Shown here one piece after another: positions 34,058-41,066 of a stretch of DNA of 49,873 bases (its first letter is position 1; each line of letters begins with the position of its first letter). Origin of the DNA: Chitinophagaceae bacterium (GTDB taxonomy: Bacteria; Bacteroidota; Bacteroidia; Chitinophagales; Chitinophagaceae); NCBI GenBank assembly GCA_947371755.1, contig CANBQT010000018.1, positions 1 through 49,873 on the forward strand, given 5' to 3'. A program made the position numbers and the translations under genes. The notes under the pieces were generated by a model, which made no database searches, was not told the DNA's origin, and saw only the letters and a list, made by a program, of their open reading frames with translations.

Positions 34058-35545
34058 ATGAAATCAATTGTACTTTCTTTTCTCTTCATAATATCTTCAG
34101 TTTTGGCAAATGCTGAAAAGGTTTTTGATTACAATAGTACCTGTCAGCAAGCCTACCAAGAGATTACAAAACTAAAAATAGAATCAGGCCTTGCTCTCCT
34201 AGCAAAAGCAAAAAAACAAAATCCAAATAATTTGATTCCGGTGATGTTAGAAGACTACACCGAATTCTTTCAGTTATTCTTTAATGAAGATCCGGCTGAC
34301 TTTCAAAGAATGATGCCTCATTTTAATGATCGTTTGAATAGCATTGCAGAAGGGCCGAAAAATTCACCTTACTATAATTTTTGCTTAAGTAGCATTCGGA
34401 TTCATAAAGCTGCAATAGAAATTAAATTCGGTCAAAACTGGAATGCAGGTTGGGATTTCAGAAAAGCATTCCTATTGCTAAAAGAGAACAGGAAAAACCA
34501 TCCGAATTTTATTTTAGATGAAATGATGACAGGTTCTTTATACGCAATCATTGGAACGCTCCCTTCCGGTTACAAATGGCTTGCAAATATTCTTGGTCTA
34601 AAGGGTTCTATAGTAGAAGGAATGGCCCTTTTAAAAAAGTTTACCTATAGTGAAGACCCATGGGCTAAATTATATGCGAACGAGTCTGCCTTCATTTATC
34701 CTTTTCTATTATTTTATATTGAGAACAAACGTGACGAAGCAGTAGCTTTTGCTCAAAACAGAAAATTGGATATTGTAAATAACCATTTACTCTGTTATAT
34801 GGCAGCAAATCTTGCCATCAATAATAAACAAACCGCCATAGCAGGCATGATGATGCAGAATCGGAATATGAGTGCCGATTATATAAAGTTGTCTGTGTGG
34901 GACTTTGAAATGGGATATGTGAGACTGTATCATCTTGAACTGAATGAAGCCATTCAACATTTAGAACAATTCAAAAATGATTTCAAGGGAAATTTCTATC
35001 GTAAGGAAGCGAATTCAAAATTAAGTTATGCATACTACCTCCAGGGTAATATGGCAAAAGCAGTTGCTGCAAGAAATGAAATTTTAAAAAAGGGAGCCAC
35101 CGATACCGATGCAGATAAAAAGGCGTTAAAAGATGCGAAATCCGGAACATGGCCAAATGCATTATTATTAAAATCCCGATTACTGAATGATGGTGGATTT
35201 CATAAAGAAGCTTTAGCAATCTTAGCAGGCAAAACTTCTGAAAACTTTACAACAGTAGAGGATAAACTAGAATTCTCCTATCGTGCAGCAAGAATATTTG
35301 ATGACCTCGGCAGAAAAGACGAAGCCATCAAGGCTTACCAATCCGCCATCCTCTTGGGAGAACACCGAAAAGAATATTATGCCGCAAGAGCCGCCTTACA
35401 AATTGGTCAGATTTATGAAGAAAGGGGACAAAAGGCTTTGGCCATCACTTATTATCAAAAATGTCTTGAAATGGGTGATCATGAGTTTAAAGATTCATTA
35501 GATCAACGTGCCAAATCTGGTATCGGACGATGTAATGGTGAATAA
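34058..35545 (+). CDS. Exported tetratricopeptide-repeat protein, function unknown
   Basis: I do not recognise a specific family. The 495-residue protein has a Sec signal peptide (MKSIVLSFLFIISSVLANA) and then an all-helical chain. TPR-like pairs are visible in the C-terminal half, for example LSYAYYLQGNMAKAVAARNE, FSYRAARIFDDLGRKDEAIK and ALQIGQIYEERGQKALAITY, with the typical G-Y-A-L spacing. The first 200 residues (EITKLKIESGLALLAKAKKQ onwards) are also helical but degenerate, and residues 300-350 are Lys-rich. It is likely periplasmic or outer-membrane-associated and may scaffold a complex. It precedes recN by 102 nt and shares its strand; a functional tie to recombination is not implied. 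Confidence 0.75.
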   Translation: MKSIVLSFLFIISSVLANAEKVFDYNSTCQQAYQEITKLKIESGLALLAKAKKQNPNNLIPVMLEDYTEFFQLFFNEDPADFQRMMPHFNDRLNSIAEGPKNSPYYNFCLSSIRIHKAAIEIKFGQNWNAGWDFRKAFLLLKENRKNHPNFILDEMMTGSLYAIIGTLPSGYKWLANILGLKGSIVEGMALLKKFTYSEDPWAKLYANESAFIYPFLLFYIENKRDEAVAFAQNRKLDIVNNHLLCYMAANLAINNKQTAIAGMMMQNRNMSADYIKLSVWDFEMGYVRLYHLELNEAIQHLEQFKNDFKGNFYRKEANSKLSYAYYLQGNMAKAVAARNEILKKGATDTDADKKALKDAKSGTWPNALLLKSRLLNDGGFHKEALAILAGKTSENFTTVEDKLEFSYRAARIFDDLGRKDEAIKAYQSAILLGEHRKEYYAARAALQIGQIYEERGQKALAITYYQKCLEMGDHEFKDSLDQRAKSGIGRCNGE

Positions 35546-35647
35546 AGTGATTCTAAAATTATATTACCCTTTTCAATTTGCTGAACAGGTATAGCTTCTA
35601 TATCTTGCGCAAGAGTTCTATCAAAGAATATAGAAAATAAAACAAGA

Positions 35648-37303
35648 ATGCTTCGCAAATTACAGATACAATATTATGCTATCATAGATTCGATTGAGAT
35701 CGAATTTGCGCCTCATTTAAATATTATTACTGGAGAAACAGGAGCTGGTAAAAGTATTTTGATGGGAGCATTGAGTTTAATTCTAGGCGAAAGAGCGGAT
35801 AGTTCTGTTTTGCGTTACGCTGATAAGAAATCTGTTATTGAGGGATATTTTGATGTTGACAAAAAACAAAAAGTAATTGACTTTTTACAAGCAAACGATC
35901 TTGATACCGATCATGAATTAGTCATTCGCAGAGAGATTGCTCCAAATGGAAAATCAAGGGCATTCATCAACGACACACCAGCCAGTTTGCAACAATTAAA
36001 AGAGTTGACAAGTCTCCTGGTTGATTTGCATCAGCAATTCGATACATTAACACTGGGCGATAACGATTTTCAGCGAACAGTAATAGATGCACTGGCCTCA
36101 AACCAAACAGTTTTACAACAATACCAATTTGTATTTCAACAATGGCAAATTGTTAAGAAAGAATTAGAAGAACTTGAACAAAGAAAAATTAATTTTCAAA
36201 AAGAATTCGACTACCATCAATTCTTATTTGAAGAATTAGAAGAACAATCTTTCAAAGAAAACGAACTGGAAGAAATAGAAGCTGAGTTGCAATTATTAAG
36301 TCATGCAGAAGGCATCAAATCAGTATTATCAAAAGTAAACCTTGAATTAGAATCTGGTGAACAACCCATATTACCTTTATTCAAGCAATGGATCAATCAA
36401 CTGAATAGTATTGCCTCCTATCATACAGGTATTGAGTCTTTAACGAAAAGGCTGGAAAGTGCACAGATAGAGTTACAGGACATTACTGATGAGATGGAAC
36501 AGCTGAATAACAAGGTGCAGCTTGATGAGAAAAGAATGGATTGGATTAATGATCGAATGGCCGCAGGTTATAAATTGTTGAAGAAACACAATGTTAAATC
36601 AACAGCAGAATTATTAGCAATCCAAAAAGAGCTGGCAGCAAAACTTGATGCAGTTTTACAGATCGATGAAACTGTTTCAGAAAAACAGAAGTTAGTTGCT
36701 GCTTTATTATTAGAAGCAAATGCACTGGCAAAAAAATTATCTGCTGCCAGAAAAAAAGAAATCACTCCGCTGGAAAATAAGGTGAATGAATTATTAATCT
36801 TAGTTGGGATGCCCAATGCAAGATTACAATTGAGTATCGAAGACTGCCCTTTACATATCTATGGTTGCGATCAAATCGAATTCTTATTTGACGCAAATAA
36901 GAGTAACCGTTTTGAACCAATTCGAAAAGTAGCAAGTGGCGGGGAGTTAAGCAGGTTGATGTTATGTATCAAATCTCTGGTTGCTGAAAAAGTAGACCTA
37001 GCAACACTTATTTTCGACGAGATTGATACAGGTATTTCTGGAGAAGCTGCAAAGCAGGTAGGGCGAATCATGAAGGGTTTATCAAAGAATCGACAAATTA
37101 TTTGCATTACACATCAGCCGCAAATTGCAGGAAAAGCTGATGCACATTTTTATGTTTACAAAGAAGAGCTATCTGGCACCATTAAAACCAGCTTGCGGTT
37201 ATTAAGTAAGGATGAAAGAATCCACAAAATTGCGCAAATGCTGGGAGGAGAAATACCTTCAGCAGCCGCGTTAGAAAATGCAAAAGAAATGATGCAGTTG
37301 TAA
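35648..37303 (+). CDS. recN: DNA repair protein RecN
   Basis: RecN is an SMC-like ATPase that holds broken DNA ends together during recombinational repair. The 551 residues give a complete ABC-type ATPase split by a coiled coil. MLRKLQIQYYAIIDSIEIEF starts the head, Walker A GETGAGKS is near 29-36, and LVDLHQQFDTLTLGDN is near 119. A long heptad region runs from about 150 to 390. The ABC signature VASGGELSRLMLCIKSL lies near 428, Walker B ATLIFDEIDTGISGEAAKQV near 452-471, and the closing motif CITHQPQIAGKADAHFYV near 485. The length is typical (550 or so). It is followed after 36 nt by a SemiSWEET gene, which may be co-transcribed. Confidence 0.95.
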   Translation: MLRKLQIQYYAIIDSIEIEFAPHLNIITGETGAGKSILMGALSLILGERADSSVLRYADKKSVIEGYFDVDKKQKVIDFLQANDLDTDHELVIRREIAPNGKSRAFINDTPASLQQLKELTSLLVDLHQQFDTLTLGDNDFQRTVIDALASNQTVLQQYQFVFQQWQIVKKELEELEQRKINFQKEFDYHQFLFEELEEQSFKENELEEIEAELQLLSHAEGIKSVLSKVNLELESGEQPILPLFKQWINQLNSIASYHTGIESLTKRLESAQIELQDITDEMEQLNNKVQLDEKRMDWINDRMAAGYKLLKKHNVKSTAELLAIQKELAAKLDAVLQIDETVSEKQKLVAALLLEANALAKKLSAARKKEITPLENKVNELLILVGMPNARLQLSIEDCPLHIYGCDQIEFLFDANKSNRFEPIRKVASGGELSRLMLCIKSLVAEKVDLATLIFDEIDTGISGEAAKQVGRIMKGLSKNRQIICITHQPQIAGKADAHFYVYKEELSGTIKTSLRLLSKDERIHKIAQMLGGEIPSAAALENAKEMMQL

Positions 37304-37339
37304 CAATTAGAATTTATTACCCACTTTAAAATAATAATT

Positions 37340-37600
37340 ATGCAATGGACTGAGTATTTTGGTTATATCGGAGCTTTCTTAAGCGCTGTTACTTTTATGC
37401 CACAGGTATGGCTGGCATGGAAAACAAAGAGTGTAGGAGATTTAAGTCTCGGTATGCTTTCAATTGTTTTTATCAGTGTTGTAGTATGGTTAATCTATGC
37501 CTTCGCACTTGGGTTATTGCCAGTAATTATTGCGAATAGTATTGTGGGTGTTTTAGCTATCATACTACTCTATTTTAAATTCACATTTCCAAAGAAATAA
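37340..37600 (+). CDS. SemiSWEET sugar transporter (PQ-loop family)
   Basis: An 86-residue three-helix membrane protein: FGYIGAFLSAVTFMPQVWLAW, LSIVFISVVVWLIYAFALG and PVIIANSIVGVLAIILLYFKF. The MPQ motif in TM1 (PQ-loop, about residues 20-22) is diagnostic for SemiSWEET. Two copies dimerise to make a SWEET-like sugar pathway. Family members move mono- or disaccharides down a gradient, but the substrate here is not knowable from sequence. It lies 36 nt after recN and is terminated by a hairpin shared with the convergent DUF2795 gene. Confidence 0.88.
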   Translation: MQWTEYFGYIGAFLSAVTFMPQVWLAWKTKSVGDLSLGMLSIVFISVVVWLIYAFALGLLPVIIANSIVGVLAIILLYFKFTFPKK

Positions 37601-37606
37601 TTCCAT

Positions 37607-37642
37607 AAAAAAAGCCATCAGAGAAATTCAGATGGCTTTTTT
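37607..37642. terminator. Bidirectional terminator between SemiSWEET and DUF2795 genes
   Basis: AAAAAAGCCATC and GATGGCTTTTTT enclose a loop of about 10 nt. A-run and T-run flanks mean it can stop both convergent transcripts (stops at 37600 plus and 37677 minus). Confidence 0.85.
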
Positions 37643-37676
37643 GTGGGAAATTATTTTCAGTCCCTTGGGGATAGGT

Positions 37677-37898
37677 TTAGTATTCGTCTTCGTTGAACAT
37701 AAAGTCTTCCTGGCTTGGATAATCAGGCCAGATGTCTTCGATGCTCTCGTACACTTCACCTTCATCTTCCAGTTCCTGTAAGTTCTCAACAACCTCAATC
37801 GGTGCTCCACTACGAATACTGTAGTCGATCAATTCATCTTTGGTTGCTGGCCAAGGTGCTTCTTCCAGGTAACTTGCTAATTCTAATGTCCAGAACAT
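37677..37898 (-). CDS. DUF2795 small acidic protein
   Basis: A 73-residue highly acidic protein beginning MFWTLELASYLEEAPWPATK and ending in a run of Asp/Glu (FMFNEDEY). It matches DUF2795, a compact helical family common in Bacteroidota. TKDELIDYSIRSGAPIEVV and NLQELEDEGEVYESIEDIWP are the conserved parts. No function is established. The start is confirmed by a promoter of unusually good quality upstream (37915-37945), and the gene is monocistronic with its own terminator. Overlapping alternative frames show no recognisable protein. Confidence 0.88.
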   Translation of the reverse strand: MFWTLELASYLEEAPWPATKDELIDYSIRSGAPIEVVENLQELEDEGEVYESIEDIWPDYPSQEDFMFNEDEY

Positions 37899-37914
37899 AC
37901 CTATAAAATTTTTG

Positions 37915-37945
37915 CAAATGTAATCGTATAAATGAAACTACCAAA
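37915..37945 (-). promoter_or_regulatory. Complete Bacteroidota-type promoter of the DUF2795 gene
   Basis: On the minus strand TTTG (37942-37945), a 19-nt spacer and TACATTTG (37915-37922) match the TTTG-N19-TAnnTTTG consensus fully. The -7 box ends 17 nt before the ATG at 37898. This is the cleanest promoter in the window. Confidence 0.7.
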
Positions 37946-38007
37946 CCTAAGTTTTACTCTCTCTGTAAACAAATCATTAAAATTTAGACCCGTTGGCCTT
38001 CCTTTTG

Positions 38008-38015
38008 TAGGTTTG
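38008..38015 (+). promoter_or_regulatory. Promoter -7 box of lolD
   Basis: TAGGTTTG fits TAnnTTTG and is 25 nt before ATG 38040. TTTA at 37983-37986 is a poor -33 match at 21-nt spacing. It is divergent from the DUF2795 promoter. Confidence 0.45.
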
Positions 38016-38039
38016 CAAAGCTAATCTTAACCTGATCTG

Positions 38040-38690
38040 ATGCTAAAAGCTGAAAATATTACCAAAAATTATGGACAATTGGCCGTTTTAAAAGGCGTAG
38101 ATATTGCCGTACAAAAGGCTGAAATTGTTAGTATTGTGGGATCTTCGGGAGCGGGCAAGAGCACTTTATTACATATTTTGGGTACACTTGACAAGGCCGA
38201 TAATGGCAAAATTTTCATAAACGACCAACAAGTTAGCCTGCTCAAAGGGCGAGAACTGGCAGCATTTAGAAATAAACATATTGGTTTTGTTTTTCAGTTT
38301 CACCACTTATTACCCGAATTTTCAGCATTGGAAAATGTATCCATCCCCGGTTGGATTGCTGGCAGAAAGAAAAAAGAGGTAGAAGCAGATGCCATTGCTT
38401 TATTAAAAAGATTGGGACTTGGAGACCGGTTAGACAATAAACCACAGGAATTATCTGGTGGAGAACAACAGCGTGTAGCAGTTGCCCGGGCATTGATCAA
38501 TCAACCACTGATTGTATTTGCGGATGAGCCCACAGGGAATTTAGACAGTAAAAATGCAAGAGAACTTCATGAATTATTTGTGTCATTGCGCGACGAGTTT
38601 AAACAAACTTTTTTGATTGTTACTCATAATGAGGAGCTCGCTGCAATGAGTGATCGACGTTTATATATGAAAGACGGGCAGATTGTTTAA
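38040..38690 (+). CDS. lolD: Lipoprotein-release ABC ATPase LolD
   Basis: LolD is the ATPase of the LolCDE machine that extracts lipoproteins from the inner membrane for transfer to the outer membrane. The 216-residue protein has Walker A GSSGAGKS near 34, a Q-loop in [21 protein letters not shown] near 84 (the [10 protein letters not shown] stretch is characteristic of LolD rather than MacB), signature [15 protein letters not shown] near 139, Walker [16 protein letters not shown] near 160 and the switch His in IVTHNEELA. Neither lolC/lolE permease is adjacent, so the partner is elsewhere. It is convergent with the cobalamin adenosyltransferase gene; the stops are 4 nt apart. Confidence 0.9.
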   Translation: MLKAENITKNYGQLAVLKGVDIAVQKAEIVSIVGSSGAGKSTLLHILGTLDKADNGKIFINDQQVSLLKGRELAAFRNKHIGFVFQFHHLLPEFSALENVSIPGWIAGRKKKEVEADAIALLKRLGLGDRLDNKPQELSGGEQQRVAVARALINQPLIVFADEPTGNLDSKNARELHELFVSLRDEFKQTFLIVTHNEELAAMSDRRLYMKDGQIV

Positions 38691-38694
38691 AACA

Positions 38695-39258
38695 TTACCC
38701 TAAACGCGGCTTCCAGGCTATTTCAGCCACATTTAATTGGTGACCGATAAAACGTGCCAGTACAAATAGATAATCGCTTAAACGATTAAGGTACTTTATG
38801 ATAAGTGGATCCACAAAAAGTTCATGTTCCATCATATTTACACAACAACGCTCCGTTCTTCTACAAATACATCTTGCTACATGGGCTGTAGAGATGGCAG
38901 CATGACCACCTGGAAGAATAAAAAACTTCATGGGTGGTAAAACATCGTGCATATGGTCTATTTCTTTTTCAAGGAATACAATATCAGATTCCCTTAAGTC
39001 TGGGATCTTCATGGATGGCTCTTTTTCCGGATCGCAAGCTAATGAAGAACCAATGGTAAACAATCTATCCTGAATTTCTTTAATGATAGTTTTGCTATGT
39101 AAATCGGTCAACTGATCTCCTAAAAGGCCTATATAAGAATTCAATTCATCTACCGTACCATAAGTATCTATACGTATATGGCTCTTCAATACCTTGGTAC
39201 CACCTATTAAACTTGTTTTACCTAGGTCGCCCGTTTTTGTATAGATCTTATTAGCCAT
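38695..39258 (-). CDS. PduO-type ATP:cob(I)alamin adenosyltransferase
   Basis: This 187-residue enzyme transfers the adenosyl group of ATP to cob(I)alamin, producing coenzyme B12. MANKIYTKTGDLGKTSLIGG is the ATP-binding N-terminal signature, TYGTVDELNSYIGLLG lies near 32-47, and HVARCICRRTERCCVN near 126-141 holds the family's catalytic Arg/Cys/Glu motif. The fold is a five-helix bundle. The organism presumably has a B12-dependent enzyme, such as a mutase or ribonucleotide reductase, not present here. It is a single gene; a composite hairpin repeat separates it from the ATPase gene upstream. Confidence 0.92.
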   Translation of the reverse strand: MANKIYTKTGDLGKTSLIGGTKVLKSHIRIDTYGTVDELNSYIGLLGDQLTDLHSKTIIKEIQDRLFTIGSSLACDPEKEPSMKIPDLRESDIVFLEKEIDHMHDVLPPMKFFILPGGHAAISTAHVARCICRRTERCCVNMMEHELFVDPLIIKYLNRLSDYLFVLARFIGHQLNVAEIAWKPRLG

Positions 39259-39360
39259 GATTTGGAGATATTTATGTGTTCCTTCTTCCTAACAAAGATA
39301 AAATCGAAAAGTTCAATTTAAAAAAATCACCTACTATGATAGAAATTAACAAAAAAAAAT

Positions 39361-39412
39361 CCCCTCCTGGGAGGGGTAATGATTTTGCGTTAGCAGAATC
39401 ATAGGGTGGGTA
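39361..39412 (+). repeat. Hairpin repeat, subfamily B, copy 8
   Basis: Hairpin I is CCCCTCC-TG-GGAGGGG (39361-39376). Hairpin II is ATGATTTTGC-GTTA-GCAGAATCAT (39379-39402, one mismatch). It ends GGGTGGGTAAAA. The layout is the same as the other repeats, but the terminal box differs. Confidence 0.82.
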
Positions 39413-39431
39413 AAATCATTTAAGAAAAATC

Positions 39432-39480
39432 TTTTACCCACCCCTGCTCTCGCTTTGCTCGGCGCCCCTCCCAAGAGGGG
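39432..39480 (-). repeat. Hairpin repeat, subfamily B, copy 9 (inverted)
   Basis: On the minus strand hairpin I is CCCCTC-TT-GGGAGGGG. A second segment with GCCGAGCAAAGCGAGAGC follows, then GGGGTGGGTAAAA. The tails of copies 8 and 9 face each other across 19 nt, making a composite palindrome of about 120 bp. It begins 15 nt after the stop of the upstream MacB-type ATPase gene. Confidence 0.8.
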
Positions 39481-39494
39481 ATTAAATATTTTTA

Positions 39495-40208
39495 TTAATG
39501 ACTATGCGAAATCGTATCCAATTCTTTCACACGGTCACTTTCAATTAAACCATCTCTTAAACGAACAATGCGGTGTGCATATCCAGCAATATCTTCTTCG
39601 TGTGTAACTAATACTACTGTGTTACCCGCTTCTTGAATTTTTCCAAATATGCGCATTACTTCAACTGAAGTTTTTGAATCTAAGTTTCCGGTAGGTTCAT
39701 CCGCTAATAAAATAGAAGGGTTATTCACCAATGCACGAGCAATTGCCACACGCTGAATTTGTCCACCACTTAATTCATTGGATTTGTGGTGACTTCTTTC
39801 TGCTAGATCCACTTTTTTCAAAGCTTCCATTGCTCTTTCCAAACGTTCCTTTTTACTAATGCCAGCATATACCAACGGCAAAGCCACATTTTCAACAGCA
39901 GTTAAACGCGGCAATAGATTGAACTGTTGAAATACAAACCCAATTTCAGTATTTCTTACAGTTGCTAAATCATCATCCAACATTTTGCTTACGTCTTTCC
40001 CATTTAAAATATATCTACCTCCAGTAGGTGAATCCAAACAACCTAGAATATTCATTAGGGTACTTTTACCGCTACCTGAAGGACCCATCAAGGCCACGTA
40101 TTCATTTTTTAAAATATCGAGTGTAATACCCTTTAAAACAGGTATTGCCTGGCTACCCATGAAATAGCTTTTCTGAATATCTTCTAACTTAATGATTGAT
40201 TCGCTCAT
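39495..40208 (-). CDS. MacB-type ABC transporter ATP-binding protein
   Basis: A 237-residue ATPase of the LolD/MacB exporter class. Walker A GPSGSGKS is near 42-49, the Q-loop [21 protein letters not shown] near 94, signature [15 protein letters not shown] near 146, Walker [17 protein letters not shown] near 168, and H-loop [12 protein letters not shown] near 199. It continues in a short His-containing tail (HSH). There is no permease gene beside it, so the transmembrane partner must be elsewhere. The gene order gatC then this ATPase (29 nt apart) suggests co-transcription with no obvious functional link. The cargo is unknown. Confidence 0.88.
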   Translation of the reverse strand: MSESIIKLEDIQKSYFMGSQAIPVLKGITLDILKNEYVALMGPSGSGKSTLMNILGCLDSPTGGRYILNGKDVSKMLDDDLATVRNTEIGFVFQQFNLLPRLTAVENVALPLVYAGISKKERLERAMEALKKVDLAERSHHKSNELSGGQIQRVAIARALVNNPSILLADEPTGNLDSKTSVEVMRIFGKIQEAGNTVVLVTHEEDIAGYAHRIVRLRDGLIESDRVKELDTISHSH

Positions 40209-40237
40209 AAATAATTGCTTTCAATTTTAATAGGATC

Positions 40238-40528
40238 TTATTTTTTGATCACTTTAGGAACTTTAAAAAAAGACGCATCTGCTTTTGGTGCATTACTCAA
40301 TGCATCCGCCCTTGAAACAGATCCATGAATGCTATCCTCCCTTAACACATTTGTGGCATCGCCCATATGTAATAGAGGTTCAATACCTGTAGTATCCACC
40401 GTTTCTAGCTCAGCAATAAAACCTACCATTTTCTGAAGGTCTTGCTGAATGGCTGTTTTCTCAGCTTCTTCAAATTGAAGCTTCGATAAATTCGCCAAAT
40501 TTTCTACCAATGCAATTGAAATTTCCAT
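40238..40528 (-). CDS. gatC: Asp-tRNA(Asn)/Glu-tRNA(Gln) amidotransferase subunit C
   Basis: GatC clamps GatA and GatB in the enzyme that amidates misacylated Glu-tRNA(Gln) and Asp-tRNA(Asn). From ATG 40528 it is 96 residues, the usual size; an in-frame start 9 codons earlier is not needed. Recognisable segments are ALVENLANLSKLQFEEAEKT at the N-terminus, MVGFIAELETVDTTGIEPLL near 34 and the C-terminal LREDSIHGSVSRADALSNAP, ending with FFKVPKVIKK. It is the upstream gene of a two-gene unit with the ABC ATPase. gatA and gatB are not in the window. Confidence 0.93.
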   Translation of the reverse strand: MEISIALVENLANLSKLQFEEAEKTAIQQDLQKMVGFIAELETVDTTGIEPLLHMGDATNVLREDSIHGSVSRADALSNAPKADASFFKVPKVIKK

Positions 40529-40555
40529 TTGAACAAAAATAATTGAAAGAGGCAC

Positions 40556-40797
40556 AATTTAGAATAGTTATTGTTAAAAGGCAATTAAACCCAAACAATG
40601 GTCAAAATGATTGATATACTATGTCTATTAACTGAAATCGCGAATAAGATCTCAGTAATCATGAATCCAATGTCATAATTCAGGCATTTCTTGTCATATT
40701 CTCGTAAAAAGGTCCATTTAAAGGAAAATTTAATCCTGCATTTGCACAATAAATTCTGTAGAACTTGTAAATTGTCTAGTACAAAATCCCCCCGATT
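40556..40797. other. Gene-poor region upstream of the orphan transcript
   Basis: Together with 40879-41066 this makes a 511-nt stretch without a conventional gene. There is no tRNA, no convincing promoter and no hairpin repeat. The 3' part contains CTGTAG (40756-40761), which can pair with CTACAG near 40883, suggesting a structured RNA. Confidence 0.5.
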
Positions 40798-40878
40798 ATG
40801 CTGTTATACGTATTGCTTTCCCTTTACTTTGTATGTCTATATGTGGCTTACAAAGGAGCTGCAACGTCTGAAGAATAA
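40798..40878 (+). CDS. Putative 26-residue membrane peptide (orphan small transcript)
   Basis: A short reading frame from ATG 40798 to TAA 40878 encodes 26 residues. The first 18 form one hydrophobic helix (LLYVLLSLYFVCLYVAY), followed by KGAATSEE. This is the pattern of a tiny single-pass membrane protein. A perfect terminator ends 65 nt later, which means a plus-strand transcript is made here even though no known gene lies upstream on that strand for 2 kb. The alternative is a noncoding RNA: CTGTAG (40756) can pair with CTACAG (40883), and CTTTGT with ACAAAG inside, giving a long stem with internal loops. A longer reading frame in another phase is Cys-rich and less plausible. Confidence 0.4.
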   Translation: MLLYVLLSLYFVCLYVAYKGAATSEE

Positions 40879-40909
40879 AGACTACAGACCCTGTTAAGGC
40901 TACAAAAAC

Positions 40910-40943
40910 AAAACCTCAGTAATTGAATTACTGAGGTTTTTTT
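40910..40943 (+). terminator. Strong terminator of the orphan transcript
   Basis: AAAACCTCAGTAATT and AATTACTGAGGTTTT are perfectly complementary around one G (the tip must open), then TTTTTTT. No recognised gene on the plus strand lies between lolD and here, so the terminator needs its own transcript. Confidence 0.88.
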
Positions 40944-41066
40944 ATGTTGTTTAGATATCAATAATTTATTTTATAACCTTAATTTCTGAAAAAGATTTCC
41001 CCTATCTTCGATAAATAGTTGCATAACTAACTAATTTTATAAAAGCTTAGCTATAAATAATCATTT

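Noticed and set aside
39361..39480. Simple terminator
   Set aside because: The structure is a dimer of units that share the design of seven other copies, so repeat membership explains it better. Terminator activity may still exist.
40691..40897. 68-codon frame overlapping the orphan transcript
   Set aside because: Cys/Arg-rich with no recognisable features. It overlaps the more plausible 26-codon frame in a different phase, and coding conservation cannot be tested here.
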